DNA of 64,000 nt, taken from the NCBI GenBank assembly GCA_036583965.1, contig JAZBQD010000014.1, positions 62,278,395 through 62,342,394 on the forward strand. Reading direction: 5' to 3'. This stretch comes from Prunella strophiata. Taxonomy: Eukaryota; Chordata; Aves; Passeriformes; Prunellidae. Positions 41,478 through 55,668 of this stretch are shown piece by piece; the stretch's first letter is position 1, and each line of letters starts with the position of its first letter. The notes beneath the pieces are model-generated. The model worked only from the letters and a program-made list of their open reading frames with translations, did not search any database and was not told the origin of the DNA. Both the position numbers and the translations under genes were made by a program.

Positions 41478-41602
41478 GTAGATTACCTTATTTCTAGAGT
41501 GGAGAGCATGTGCTCAGACAGCTCCATTCAGTAGATGGATTACTTTATTTTTATAGTGCAGAGTATGCATTCAGACAACTCAATTCAATAGATGGATTTG
41601 AT
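41478..41602 (+). repeat. diverged tandem repeat, period 53-57, two copies and a partial third
   Basis: Units begin at 41478, 41531 and 41588 with GTAGAT-TACCTTATTT, GTAGATGGATTACTTTATTT and ATAGATGGATTT. The first two share AGTG-AGAG-ATG, TCAGACA and CATTCA or AATTCA segments at matching spacing. Confidence 0.8.
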
Positions 41603-44600
41603 ATTCTGACTAGAGCTTGCCTTCTTTCAAATGTGTTTCAAAGGTGTTATCCTTATTTGCAAGCCCTCTCAGGACTCCCTAAAGAGAGATCAAACAATGC
41701 TGTTGCTTGGCATAAGGAAGAAAATACTAGGGTGTGATCATTGTGCCAAAGGCTATTAAGTCAAGATAAAAATAAAAGCTGGAAAATGCATCACAACTGA
41801 AGTTTTTCTTTCTACTAGTAGCTCTATTTCCTACACCAACTTCTTTTTTTTTTTGTTTGTTTGTTTTTCCCTTTCAGAAACAAATTCTCAACCACTGTAA
41901 ATGAGGATGCAGAAAAAGAAAATACAACACTGAGTAGAAGTAAAAGTGTACTGCATAACAACCAAGGGAATGATTAATCTTTATCATTAAATTCTGAAAG
42001 GAAGGGATTGTGAATTTACAGGAAGGATTTCTAGCAATAGTACCATAGTGCTACTCAAATACAGAAGAAACAGGAGGAAGTAGTGAAATATATCAATAAT
42101 ACAATGAATGCTGTTAGAATGAACAGTGAAGGAGGAAAAACAGAAAGATCAAGGGAAAACTGTTAATTCTAGATATTTATTTATTTGATGTTTGGGGGAT
42201 GGGGAGGAAGAAGGCAATTCAAATAATCTATCAGGTTGTCAGCAAAACATTCAATGTCCATAAAACAAACATCATGTTAAAGTGAATGTGAAGGTGGATT
42301 CAATAAATGTAGACTGGATAATGACTAACCAGGATACTACAGTGGTAAAGTGAATATGGGATTAAGACATTACTAACTGAAGCTTGTAAATCATGCATTT
42401 TAAGCACCATTTCAGTATTTTTAGTAGTTTATACTAATGACATAAAATCTAAAAAGCCCTGTCAATGAAGAGTCATATGATCTGAAAGATCCGTGGGGAG
42501 AATAACTTCAAAGACATGAGTAGTAGAAACAAGATTATATTTAACTGAATATTCTCTTAGAAGGTGCACCTTCTGACAGTTCAAAAAATCAGAAGCAGAA
42601 AGGGCCAGAGGTACTTCAGCAGTAGTGTCATTGCACAACTACTGATGTTGAAAGAAGATGCTTGTACCACAAGTAAAGCTGGTGAGTACATCTACAGGGA
42701 TTATACAAAGAAACCCAAACAAACAAGAAAACAGAGAGGAAAAAGGAGTTCAACATACATCACATCAGGAGTGGGAAATCATACACAGGGTATGGAAGCA
42801 GGCAGAGCCTGACCCCATTAGCTGAGACACAGCACTGGGCAACTGCAGCTCACTGCAGCTCATCTTGCACAGGATCATTTCACTGATCCAGGCTGATGAA
42901 CTGGAAACTCAGCAGTCAAACAATTCATCTGAACCAAAGCATCTGCCTTGAACAAATAGGTAAACACCCCAAATATCCTGAAACCCATTCCAGTACCTTA
43001 AACTTGCAGAAGATGTAAAAACAATGTTTCTAAAACTAAACCCACCCACATTAAGGGGTGTGGGGCAGGAAAAAGAGATCTGTTATAGTTGCTGTTTTTT
43101 TTTATTTCTTTTAGGATTAACAAAATTTAAAAATGGTGTCTAAATTTTGATTTAATTTTAATTTTTATTTTACTTTTGAAAAGGTTTGTTGCATGTTGTT
43201 GTCCAATATGCAGGACATTATAATTCACAAGTTTTTTAGAAATCTTCTCCATTGTGGTAAGAGAATCATCCTTACATTTATCCCTGTTTGTGTCATGAAC
43301 AGGTTTTGTATATTTTCTATTGTAGGACTTGGTATAGTCACCCCAAGCATCATTTCCAGAGGCCTGAATATGAAATCATTGAGAAAAATCATCTCCTCAA
43401 TGACATCTGTATTCACACTCAGTCCCTGGCAATAGATCTGTGATACAACTTCTTTTGATCAAATTAATATTTTCTTGAATATGCTGAAATGGCATAATTT
43501 AAAAGCAACCTTTTTCTTCCTTTTGAGAAACCAAATATCCATCTTCCTAAGGAGCTCTCACTATAAACTGGTTCTTTCAAAAACATGATGCTAATGTCCA
43601 GTAATCAATAACAGACTGCAAGTGAATTAATGGGCACCATGTAATCATCAGGGATGAAACAGCCTCTGGAACTGAAAAACTGAATTTTCTCTCAAATATA
43701 TAAAAACAGAGATTTTTAGATGTGGTGTTTCTGTCTACCCCAAATATACAGAAGGTTTTCCTTTGAGGGATTCAGAGACATTAATATCAGCAGAAACCTG
43801 AATCTTCTCTTTGTGACCTACAATATTTTTCAATTGATATATAAAAGCATGCTTAGAGTATTACCATATGAGGGTAAGGTACAGGTAAAGTGATAAATCT
43901 TCTTAAAGCACTGCTGCATCATGTCAGATTTAAAGCTGCCTTGGATCAGGGTGTAACTTTTTCTAAAATATGAATATTGCTGGAGGGAACTTCTAACTCT
44001 ATGCTGCCTTAGAAAGATTGTTCAAGTTTTGTTTCAATATTTAATGAGTTCTCTATGATATTTCAAAAGAATTACTAGAAAGAGACCATTACAGAAGCAC
44101 TCTTTTATGGGTGACATAAAAGGGATATGGATAGTTAAATTAACAGTTAATCAGGGCTTCTGAGACAACTCAACTAATGCATTTATCATTAACTTTACAA
44201 ACATGTTCTTGCAAATCAAGGAGGTTTTTTCTTTTCTCTTTTAAAATAGGATGCTAGTACATTTTTTTCATTCATCAATGGAAAAGGTTCTTGATAGTTC
44301 TCAAGAATCCCTATACAGTGAAAAAAGAAACTAGCACTTGATTTTTTTTTTTTTCTTTTTCTGATAGAAATCTTCCTATTATTGTCTATTTATTATGATG
44401 TGATTTAAAAAAAAATATTTTCTGGCAGCTAAATAAAAAAAAAAAAAAATCTTCCTATATATTAACTAAGACTCCATATGGAGGTACTGATAAACAACAG
44501 CACAGAAGTAACTAATGCAGGAATGAATCCTCTTTTAATGGATTTTATATGTTAGCCAAAACTAGATTCTGGTTCTTCCCCTGTTCTTCTTGGGGAAATC

Positions 44601-44640
44601 TGAGATCAAAAGCGGCTCTGTCAAACTGGGTCTCAAAAAG

Positions 44641-44664
44641 AAAAAAAAAAAAAAAAAAAAAAAA
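44641..44664 (+). repeat. A homopolymer, 24 bases
   Basis: Uninterrupted A run. Confidence 0.95.
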
Positions 44665-46776
44665 GAAACACACTAGGAGTGTTCTTCAAAATCTGCCACA
44701 TGATGAAAACAGACTTCTGATACTTCAAATCCCATTACTAATTTACAAAGAGGAGACAAATCCATACTATTGAAGTGCACTTGAGGAATGCTTTCTGATG
44801 CATTGCTAAGGGTCTGGGAGATTACCTGTACACTTTTCATTTAGAAGGCTGCAATTTCTCTACCCATTTTTGTGGATGCATAAAATTTCTAATACTGTTA
44901 GCCACAAGCATTCCTTTTAAAACAGAAAAGCCACACTTTGTTTCCAAATAAAGAACTCAGTCATATTAAAAAAAACCCCAAGGTCTTACATTTGTCTTAT
45001 TCTTTTAAATACTACACAAAAATATAAAATAAGTAACATAAAAAATGCACACAACTGTGCTTTCTATAAACCTGAATAAATTTATGTAAACTAGCTATTT
45101 AAAAAGAACACAAAGAAGTTTGACTTGTGTACAGTATGGAATTTTAATTCTCTGATTATCATTAATTTATGTAGTTCTACAGAAGATCATGGTGTTTCAG
45201 CAAAATGCATTATGAAAATGTATTCAAGGAATGGTATCAGGAAATGATTAGAATAGAAAATTCTAAAGTTAAATATTTCTAAACTGACTATCCATGAGAT
45301 AAAAAATTAAAATCCAGCATAGAAGGTAAATGCTCTAAAAGGTATTCTTCTCTAAAGAAGAAATATAAATATGTATTTGGAGACTCTCCCATGCAGCATT
45401 TTGCACCACAGAAAGTCTCTCTGTCATTATTATAAGGAGTGGGTGAATCTTCAACCTTTCAGAGCTTTGTGTTAAGTTACCCTAAAGGGATTTACCTGGA
45501 CAACTCCATGTATCACTTTGAGTAGATTTAAAAAAAAAGGTATTTCCCAGTTTTCAAGGCTAGAGAAATCAAAAAGTTAATGAAAACATGTTATCTTCTA
45601 CATCAAGAATCCACATTTGTTTAGGAATTAGACAAACAAACAAACAAACCACCCACAACTCATCTGCCTAATTCCCCCTTCCCCCCCACCTATATTTCCT
45701 TACTTTATGTAACAATTCTGCTCTAACTTTGAGCTGGATCTGACAAAGGCTGATAACCAACACACAGAAGTTAAGGTTTATATGATATAGAACGTGCCTT
45801 TATTGTCTCTTATTTATTTTCTCTCTGCTTCCAAAATGTGCAAAAAAGTTGTCAGAGATTGAATTAAAGAAGTTACTTGCTGGATTACAAGTAGCCAATA
45901 TACAATATTAATTATATTATTATATTCACTCAATATATACTGGGTTACTTTTTATATATTACTTAGAATTTTGGATCAATTTATTATATATTTATGTATA
46001 TTTATGCATTATGTATTTCACCACACTTCAGTACTGTTGTTTCAAACAATCCAAGAAACTCCAGGAAGTTACTAGTCCCTGAGAAAGAGTCCCATTTTGA
46101 CATTGATCTTTCCCTTTCTCAGCTTCAACAGAATACGCTCATTCCACAGGGAAAGACTACTTGAAAACACCTCAAAATAAGCATCACAAAAAAGCATAAA
46201 AAATTATCATATGTAAAATGAAGGAAACAAAGTTTTGCTAAATGTGCAACAAAAATTTTGATAAAGCAAACAATAAGAAGAAGAGACGAGATACTGGAAA
46301 ATCATAAGGAAACAAATCTGTTTTCCTACCATTTCCAGAGTGCATGTTCCCTGCATATCAAAGAAAAGTAAAAGGGGGGGAAGAGAGATGGGAATGAAAG
46401 AAGCACACTCTCCTACAATAATAACTGTGATTTTATATTTCCTGTAAGTGTGGTCCATATTTTAGATAAAAAGCCTGTTATTGGAGTCAAACAGCTTTTA
46501 GCTGCTGAAGCATGTAACTCATTCTGAACACACCAGGCTGCTGCAAACAGGGGGAAGGAAATGCTAACTTCTATACCAGTAATTTTCAGTAATAGAAAGC
46601 TGTTACTAAATCAATGTCTCATCTGGAAAATAAACGTTTCCATTTCACCTTTCACTTAAGCTAGAGGCAAGAGGCTGTTATCCTGTGACTTTCTATTAGA
46701 CCAGCATGATCACAGACACCCATGCACATCAAACACTGTCTAAAAGACCAGACATTATTTGCTAAGCTTGCCCTAA

Positions 46777-46860
46777 AAAAACCCCCAAAACTAATAAAGT
46801 AAAACAAAAAGAAAGAAACAAACAAACAAGAAACCCCAAACCAACAACCAAAAAACAGTG
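46777..46860 (+). repeat. A/C-rich simple repeat
   Basis: AAACCCCC, CAAACAAACAAG and CCAACAACC units in an A-rich context. Confidence 0.8.
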
Positions 46861-49101
46861 CAGAGGTTTTTTTGCTGGTGACCAAGATTTTTACTACAGT
46901 CAGACTTGCAATCTGTCTCACTGGTAATGCCCGGGTAATTGCATATCCAATTTGTTGGAGACAATCTGGATGCCCTTCTGCATTACCAAAATTTTTAACC
47001 AATTAATTAACTCCTGTAGTACAAATATTTAATTTAAGAAAAGATGCTACATAATGTCAAATGAGTGCTTGATTTCATGGCAGGCTTTCACAAGATGAGG
47101 GACAACCACTATTATTTTAAAGACAAAGTAAAGATGGGCAGTGACTCCTCAACACCATGGAGCTTGTTGAGGGCAGCCATAATTGAGACTCACATTTTCA
47201 AGGACTACTAGAAACAGTTAAGCTTAAAAAAAAAAAAAAACAACAAAAAACAAAACAGAGGAACAACTCAATAAATTGTGAAAAACTTTCCCACTTTTGT
47301 AATCAACCATTCATTTTTCCATTTTTTTCTTTTTCTCAAAACAATTTTTCAGAACACAGAGAACAAGCTAAAATCACCAAAAGTACATACAGAGAGTGGA
47401 TAAGTGGAAAAAAAGCCTTAGAGAGGATGAAATTATAAATATACCACAAATAAGCACTCTTACATACAATTTCATCAAATGTCTTGACTTTAAGTTAAAA
47501 ATTACAATATTTGTTTGGAAGTTATTATCTAAAGAACAAAAGCATGACAGATCCCAGCAAGAGCTTCAATTCATTACAGCTGACAACACTGTAAAAACAA
47601 AGTGACATATATGACATATTTGTTGACTGGCAAACACATTTATGCAAGTATATGGGCAAACTATTTAATTCTCAAACATCATACCATTTTCTATTCATGT
47701 GAGCAAAAAATATTTTATCAATTCAGAAACAAACCCTATGATTAAAATCAAGTCAACAACCATCTACAGGTTGCAAATACCGAAACTATACATCAAGACA
47801 TGGTTTTCACATTGCAGTAAGATTTGCAAAGCAGAAAGATTTTCCTGTTAAAGTACTATACATTTCTCATACTGGTGACAATTGCAGGAAATTAACTTTA
47901 AGGTCAATAAAGAATTAATTAAGCAGGGACACTATTTCTGGGCTGATTTTTTCTAGATATAGAGCAGGTATGAAATCTCATTTATTCACTGTCCATGCTA
48001 TTACATTCAAGTTAGAACCAATGAAATCTCCAGGACACAATTCTGGCTCACATATAAGTTGAGAACAGAATAATCACTTGATTTCCATAATATTTTACTA
48101 TCACAAGGCATCCATAGCTAAACACAATGCACAATTTTAACACTAATTTAGGATGTTTAGTTTTATTTTTCCTATAATTTTACCTACAAATGTGACTATC
48201 TTAAAGTTCTCATAATATTAATATGTCTATATATTAATAGGAAAAGTGGCAAATATATATAAATAGTATAAAAATATTAGCATCCTTTTTTTTATTATTG
48301 AGATGCTTCAGGTGAAATACTAGTCCAAATAAAATCAGTATAATGATTCTAAAAAGCTAAAGGGAATTTGAGGTAATTAGTAACCTTGTTGTATCTACAT
48401 CTTTAGGTTTCCTTAAAAAATCAGATTTAGCTTTATATCCAGGATGTTAAGTTCAACAATTACCTTGACCTGCAATTACTGCTGAACAAATTCCTGTCAA
48501 AATGCAAACTCAGATCAAGCCTATGTAAAAAGGCAAAGCAACTTGTCACTTGACTAGAAAGCTGAAAAGTCAGTAAACATATACAAGATATCCTGTAAAA
48601 TATGCAACTACCTGAGAGATTTAGTGAACCTTTGCAAATTAGGAACGAAACCAACGCTTTTTGATATTTATGATGTTGTCCAAGGAATTGAGCACTTCTG
48701 TTTGGATTCAACTCAATGACCCTGACGCAAAGTACAAAGTATGTATTTGGTATGTCCAGGCTGACTGTGCTGAAACTTCAGTCAGATGCATAGTCAAGTG
48801 CTGATTTCTGAGACTTTTCTTTCAAATAAAGCAAAATAACATCCCAAATAACTAAGCCTCCTCTCATCCCCAGAAGAAAAATTACTAGGAAATACTAAAT
48901 AAAACATCTCTTGGAACCATGCTGCCAGTTCAGTATCCCCTATGTTACATCCTTCTTAGATCATTTAGTTTCTACTGCCTGACAAAGGCTTTTTAACTGT
49001 GAACAAGGTCCACATAATCCCCTTTGGTCATTTCTAACAAAGACTGTAAGCACTGCTCTTCCATAAAGAACCATAGGAGTATAGCAATATCCCAGAATCC
49101 T

Positions 49102-49186
49102 ACAGTCACAGAATGGTTTGGGTTGGAAGGGACATTACAGACTGTTTACTTCCAACCCCCATGCCATGGACAGGGACACCTTACCT
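49102..49186 (-). mobile_element. CR1 LINE 3' end, fragment
   Basis: CAGTCACAGAATGGTTTGGG, TTGGAAGGGACATTACAGAC and CCATGCCATGGACAGGGACA on the plus strand form a well-preserved reverse-complement CR1 3' end. The match fades after GACACC. Confidence 0.92.
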
Positions 49187-52100
49187 GCAAACATCTGTAA
49201 CAGGCAGTGCTGCTACCAAAACATCCTTCCATCCTGCTGAACATGTGTAAAGCAGAACACAGCAACTGGAACTGCCACCTCTTTGGACCTCCAGAGCTAA
49301 CCAGGAAGACCTCAGGCTTCTCCAGAAATGAGTTCACATGGAAAACGAGTGCTTGAATTAAAAGGCTCTAAAAATGTAATCGCCTTTTGGCATTCCCAAT
49401 CTCTATTTCTTCTTCTTTGTCTTTGCCAAGCCCTATGTGCATTTTTTTTTTAATTAATTTGTTTTGAGCAGTGTTGTCAGCTTGTTGTGGAAGATTTTCT
49501 AATTTAAGATTTTGTTATCCTCTTTCCTTCAGCTCTGAACAGTCTGTCACTTGCCATACCCATCATTCTGAGCTACCCCAATGTGCTTTTGATTTTCAGC
49601 TGCCAATTGAGAAGGCCAAGGTCTGGATTTGTTTGTTTTTTTTTTTTTTTTTTCCCTCTTTCCTCCTCTCTTCCTAGTCAACAACTATTTATTGGTTTTC
49701 ATCAACATAAAGTAAGGTGCTGACCTAAATGGGCCTGAGTGACTTCAAATGCTACTGAAAATAAATGGAAACCAAGGACATAGAGCCTTTCAAAGGAACA
49801 GACCAAAAGGTTAAAAATGTAAACAGCCTACCATGAAATACTTCTACAGATTGAACAGTTTTACAGATAACTGTTTTGAAGAGTGGTGTGTCTAACTGCA
49901 GAAACCAAAATAATTTAAATAAACAACTTGTAAGCTGAAAGTTGACTTGCAATGAGATGTGTGACCTTGTTAGAAGTAACCAATCTTATCAAATTGATTA
50001 ATGGAACAGTCCTGATCTAATTTTATAACAGATGCTTAAGCTGAATGTTTTTGTTGAAAATTTGAACATTTACTTGAAGGAGGCCTGAGAGGCTCCAGTG
50101 GCAAGGGCAGATAATGGTCTCAATGAAATGTCCTGTATGAACTTGGAAGTCCTGCTAAGAAATAGGTCCTTCAAGCACAAGTGTACTTTAACACATACAT
50201 AGCTTCTTCAATTTCATTCAACTAACCCAGAATTCAGTGCAAATCCTTGTAAACATATCAACTGGGTAATATTCAGGGTTTTCTCCCAGTACATTATTTC
50301 CACAGAAAATTATCCTTATACAATAAAAATTATCAATATTTGTACAGAAAAAGGCAGAAATTAATATTATTTTTAAATTTTTGGTATTTATTTTCAAATG
50401 TGTATATTATGTAAAATAACCAACTACTAAAGACATTTGAAAAGACAAGATGAAGCAAGAGAGCTTTCCAGGGGGAAAGGACACACTGAAGATGACAGGA
50501 TGCCAAAGCTGCAAGATGCCTATTATCTTAAGCAGAGGTATGGTAAAAGTTCTTTATTATCCAACAGGGATATGAAAAATCACTAGAGATGCAACTTGAG
50601 AAAATAATAGAAAAATCCAGTTTGCAATAAAGTGAGTCTGCAGCAACAAATAAACAGTAGCCAGATCCTTAAATTGTATTCTGTATGTTGTTACAGCCTT
50701 TCAAGGCTCAAAGTTTGGACATATCCACAAAAAGCCACTAAGTGTACTCAAAGCTACATACGACTACACAATCTTTCTTCTGGTCTTTCTTCTTTGTTAT
50801 CTGTCTTCCTCACTTCAAAACTAAAACTGAACATGCTGTTTGTGAAGGTGATACTACTTTAAAAATAGTAATAACTACAGTGCTGGATAATATGATAATG
50901 CACATGCAAAAATTATAGTATAGAATATATAATTTAATCCATTAAGCTACCAATGATTTCAGATGCCATTTATTGGTAATAAACCATGATAAATTTATCA
51001 ATATCGATATCCCAGTAGTATCCAGATTTATTACCTTTCTTTTTAATATATACTCTATCATGGTTATTATTTTTCAGAATAAAATACTTTGGATCTTAAC
51101 TTTTATGTCCTGTCCACCTAAGACTTAACAACTTTATTTCACTTTCCTCTGAAATAATCAAATCAATAAAGTATTTTTAGAGTACAGATTTATAAGGATT
51201 CATCATGTAAGCCTTGTAAAGTGCAATAACACAAGGATATAATTTTTAACCAGTAGAGAATTTAAAAAGTCATAAGCTAGAGCTAGGCTGCCGTAAACTA
51301 AGCAAAATTCACAGCTGTAGTATTACAGGCTGGAAAGACAAGCCATTCTGAAATATGAGGACCAATTATTAAAAATTTGTTTTACAGAAACCAAATTCCT
51401 TTAGCAATATTGCAAAGCTGAAAACTAGATTTCTTTCCAGGAGGAAATCTTTCATAACTCCGTTGACAATAAGCATATTAAACCTTTTAGATATTAAAAC
51501 CAAGACAAAACAACAAGGCAGTTATAAAAATTTAATGAGTAGAGGGATGGTTCCATACAAAATATTTCCACACTGCCCAAGTGAAAAAAAATGGCAGTCA
51601 TTGACAGATATTTTATTTCAATTCCTCATAATTTGTGTGGGTCAAGTAAAGAACAAACAAACACTTGTTATTCAAATGCATTACTTTTGTGTCATAGACG
51701 TTATCTCTGCATGCATCAGGTACTTGTTCTTGGCAATATATGATAGTTATTTTCTGCAGTTTATATTTTATTACTGGCTTTAAATTACCTTGTCCTCATT
51801 TTAAGGACTTGCACAAGTCTTTGCTTGGTTCATCCTACTTTCAGCCCAGACAGCACCATCAGATGCCACAGGGGCACAGAGGAGGCAGAAGGTGCCTGCA
51901 CAGTCAGATTTATTCTTCTGCAGCTTTGCACAGGGTCACAGAGAGTGTCCCCTGCACAGCTCAGAGCAGAGCTGGCAGCTTGTGTCAGACCAGAGAAAGA
52001 AGGAAAGGGGGAAGGCCATAGTTTCCCTTCCCTTCCCTTCTCCTCTCCTTCCTCGTTTAGATCTCAACACACTGAACTAAAAGAACAACTGAGAACAAAA

Positions 52101-54929
52101 AAAGGCAAACTTTGGAGGAGAGGAGAAAAAAAGAAATGACAGGCTCTCAGGGCAATCAAGGAATATTCCAAAGCTCTTGCATTTCCATTTAAAGTATGTT
52201 TTAAGGTCATTAAGAAAGAACATCTTTAATAATATTCACAATTTGGTATTTTCTTGTTAGATATAAATTACTTAAAGCAATTTAGAATTTTCCCTCCTAG
52301 TAGTCAACTTAAATTGTCATATCTACTTGTTAAACAATCTGAAACACCCTTAAACATTTATTGATGGATGTTTAAATTGTCTTATATTTTTAATAAGTTG
52401 AATGATGAAGATCTACTGATATTTGGTGTTCTGCTTAGCAGTCTGTATTGCAAAAATACAAAGGCCACCATTAGCTATTTTTACCATAAGAACATTGCCA
52501 ATCATACTGCAGAGCCAACTTCTCCCTCTTGGTACAAGAGGGTTCAATACTAATTGCTATTCCAAGCTGTGCATAAGAGAGAAAAAACAGCAAAAGAAAT
52601 GGAAAGGGATCTGAGGAGCAGCAGCAATCATCTGTTCTCCAAAATAGATTTTGGCAGCATGTACAGCTTAAACAATTATTACCCAGTCAAGCAGCCTAAC
52701 AGACACTGGAATCTCAGGGCCTGCTATAAAGTCCAAGATAATTCTGGATGCACACCACATTGCTGGTCAAGAAATCTGCACAGAGAGATAGCAACTCTGG
52801 ATGCTAATGATAATCACCTACTCCATTATTAGATAAGTGGTTTTCACACTTTTGCCTTTTTACAAACTATGCAAATTAATGTTATACATTTTGAGAAAAG
52901 AAAGTAAATAGCAACAAAAAGTTGTTTTGGCATCTTTCTGTTTAAACTCCAGAGTTTTCAAAATCAATGGGAAGGAAAATCTCTTCATTGTATGGCATTC
53001 TAATTTGTTGAAGCCACATCAAAAAATCCAGCTTAACCAGGTAACACAACTTTGGCCTCTGGTATGGCTTTTCACACCTACACTTTGATATTAAAAATTC
53101 TAAACACGTAGGAGATCATATTCTTTCAGTATTTAAGTAGAGCTGTATCATGTCAGTGGTCAATGCAGATGAATTTCTGAGTATAAGAACAGGAAAGATA
53201 TGATATAGAAAGTTTGCCAGTTGATGGTGCCGCAGAGGGGTCAATGTGAAAAAAGCCCACAGCCATGGGTTAGGGCCATGCCTAAGGCCTGAATTGTTCT
53301 ACTGAAAACTCAAACTCAATATTTTTTAGCTTTGCCTATTTTTTAAAAAAGAGCATGAACAACAATAACAGCAAAAAGGAAATAACCATTTTCTCAACTT
53401 AAATAGAAAAAAAAAATTAATTTAAAAAGAAATAAGGGTTAACATACTAAAATGTGATTTGTTTTTATGGAATGTGGTTTTCATGGGGAATTGTGTTTCA
53501 GTACAACAGCCTGACATAGTTAAATTTTAACAATATAGGGGTATTTTTGTAATTAAATATATCCTTAAAATATTTATTCAATAAAGGTGAAGTAGGCTGG
53601 AAAAGTGATTTTTTTAAAAAGATCAATCAGAAGGTAAATTTTTGTATCTGACAAAAAGGAATCTAGAAAATCAGAAGACAACTATTCAGTGCATTTCTTT
53701 AATGAAGTACAGATGGTAAGCATGAAGTATGGGATTCTCTGGAAGCATGCTGAATACTGAAACAGAGAAAACTAGGATGTCTGCATGGGTGCAGATATGC
53801 TACATTAATATACTCACTTATAATAGAAAGTTGGCAGTGGAAATGAAAATATTATTTCTACCAAAATTAGATCTATAGGGTAGAATAGTTCAGAATATCC
53901 ACTTTAAGGAGAAACATGTGTTTAGACAACTGTGTCTCTATGAAAGCCTAAGGTATTTAGGTTCTAAATTTACTACTGAAAAAAAAAAAAAAATTCTGTT
54001 ATTCTGTAGAAACATCTGAAAATTTTTATCAAATACCTTAAGACAATGCAAGTCTAGACTAGTACCTGGAATTATATCAGAAGTGTGTTTTATTTCAGAT
54101 TTGCCACTATTTCTTTTCCCATTAAGAACTTTATGTCACATTAAACAATTACTTAGTCTTGAATAAACTTTCCAGGCCAAAATGGGTTCTCAAATATTCA
54201 GCTTGAGAGTATGCTATTATATCATTTTTGTGATGCATCATTATTAGGCAGATTGCTTTAAATCTACATTGACAATTCCATACCACATCTGTATTTTCAA
54301 AATAGCATGTACCTAACCAATTTAGTCTTTCAAAGAGGAAAAAATTATCTCTGACTACAAAAAATTCTTTCCCTATCCTACCTTATTATCTTAAATTTTG
54401 ATAACTTTAGACAGAAGTCATGGTTAGCTTGATGTCAAGTGATTATGCTAGACCATCCATCCAATTAAACTAATGGTACTAATCCCAGTACCAAAATATA
54501 AATACCTCCTTGCAATGGAGGATACTGCTCAAGTTGTTTGGCCTTCTGGATTGTAAGCAGAAACAAGCTTTTTCACCAAGTTAGAAAAAACTATTTCTTT
54601 TTGCTGATTATTCAAATAAGAATTTAATTCAGGGAGCTTTAGCAATCTACTTGGGGGAAAAAAAACCAACTGTAATTGTCAGAGCATAAAAAGCAATACT
54701 GACCCTAGAGTTCTTTACTTAAGCTTCTGCATTGGTATTTTCCTCCCAGGTTTAATATTGAACCAACCAGGCACTACTCAGGGATTTAGCTGCAACTAAC
54801 ATTTGCTTTATAGTTACCCCAAGCCATAGTCTTTGGTATTTAAAACAGGCTGACACTGAAATTCATTTAAAGGTCTACTTCCCTCATTACATGTTTTCAC
54901 AAATAACTCCCTGATTAAAATAATTGAGA

Positions 54930-54987
54930 ATACAAAAAACAAAACAAAACAAACAAAAAAACCAAAAAACCACAAAAAAAAAAAAAG
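54930..54987 (+). repeat. CAAAA-type simple repeat
   Basis: AAACAAAACAAAACAAAC followed by A runs interrupted by CC. Confidence 0.9.
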
Positions 54988-55524
54988 TCAGAAGTTACAG
55001 TAATCTCACATGCTATCTTCATGAGACATACACAATACCTATGTCCAAATTTAAAGGTGTGACACACACAAAACCAGAGATCTGAAACACTTGTTTTTCA
55101 ATCTCCAATGTGGTAAGCCTGCACTACTCATTTATTTCTTACAATAAACCAGGAGAATATCTTTAGTTTGTCAGCTATCACAAAAAATATATCAAGAGCA
55201 CTAATCTTAAAATATGTTGAACTAATTAAGTTAAGTAATAAAAGTGTCTTGGCTGTCTATAACTGTTATTTAAATTAAATAGGAAAAAAAAAAAAAAAGC
55301 CCACAAATGTTTTATTGTCTTTAGATATTTAAAGGAATGAGGATGTAGCATGTCAAAATATTTACACAACACTTTATCCATATCTGGATTCCTTAATAAA
55401 TCTTATTTGCTATCCACACATAAGACCTTCAATGAATAAATGATAACACACTTTTTCCTGGTTTATTTAAACTAGAGGTTTCTTTTGGAGGGGTAATATT
55501 GTCACACTCATGGTTTCATTTCCC

Positions 55525-55572
55525 AGCATTTCCAAGGTTTTTATTCACAGCATTTCCAAGGTTTTTATTCAC
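55525..55572 (+). repeat. 24-bp perfect tandem duplication
   Basis: The unit AGCATTTCCAAGGTTTTTAT plus TCAC occurs twice (55525-55548 and 55549-55572) and abuts a CR1 3' end. Confidence 0.95.
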
Positions 55573-55668
55573 AGAATCACAGACTAGACTGAGTTAGGAG
55601 GGACCTTAAAGATCATCTACTTCCAACATCCCTGCCATGTGCTGGAACTCCTTCCACTAGATTGCTGT
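55573..55668 (-). mobile_element. CR1 LINE 3' end, fragment
   Basis: AGAATCACAGACTAGACTGAG, GGAGGGACCTTAAAGATCATC, TTCCAACATCCCTGCCATGT and CTCCTTCCACTAGATTGCTG show a reverse-complement CR1 3' end. It directly follows a 24-bp tandem duplication. Confidence 0.9.

Larger units (their letters stand above)
34349..49100 (-). other. CACNA2D1 38.9 kb intron, middle part
   Basis: Intronic, AT-rich. It contains a possible small CR1 fragment at 35183-35225, a diverged 53-57 base tandem repeat at 41478-41602, CA/A-rich low-complexity tracts at 41075-41175 and 46777-46860, an A run at 44641-44664, and C-rich stretches near 45670-45692. The region 38900-39450 is A-rich and may be decayed transposon, but no family could be named. 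Nothing else is recognisable across 36000-41000 and 42000-44600. Confidence 0.8.
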
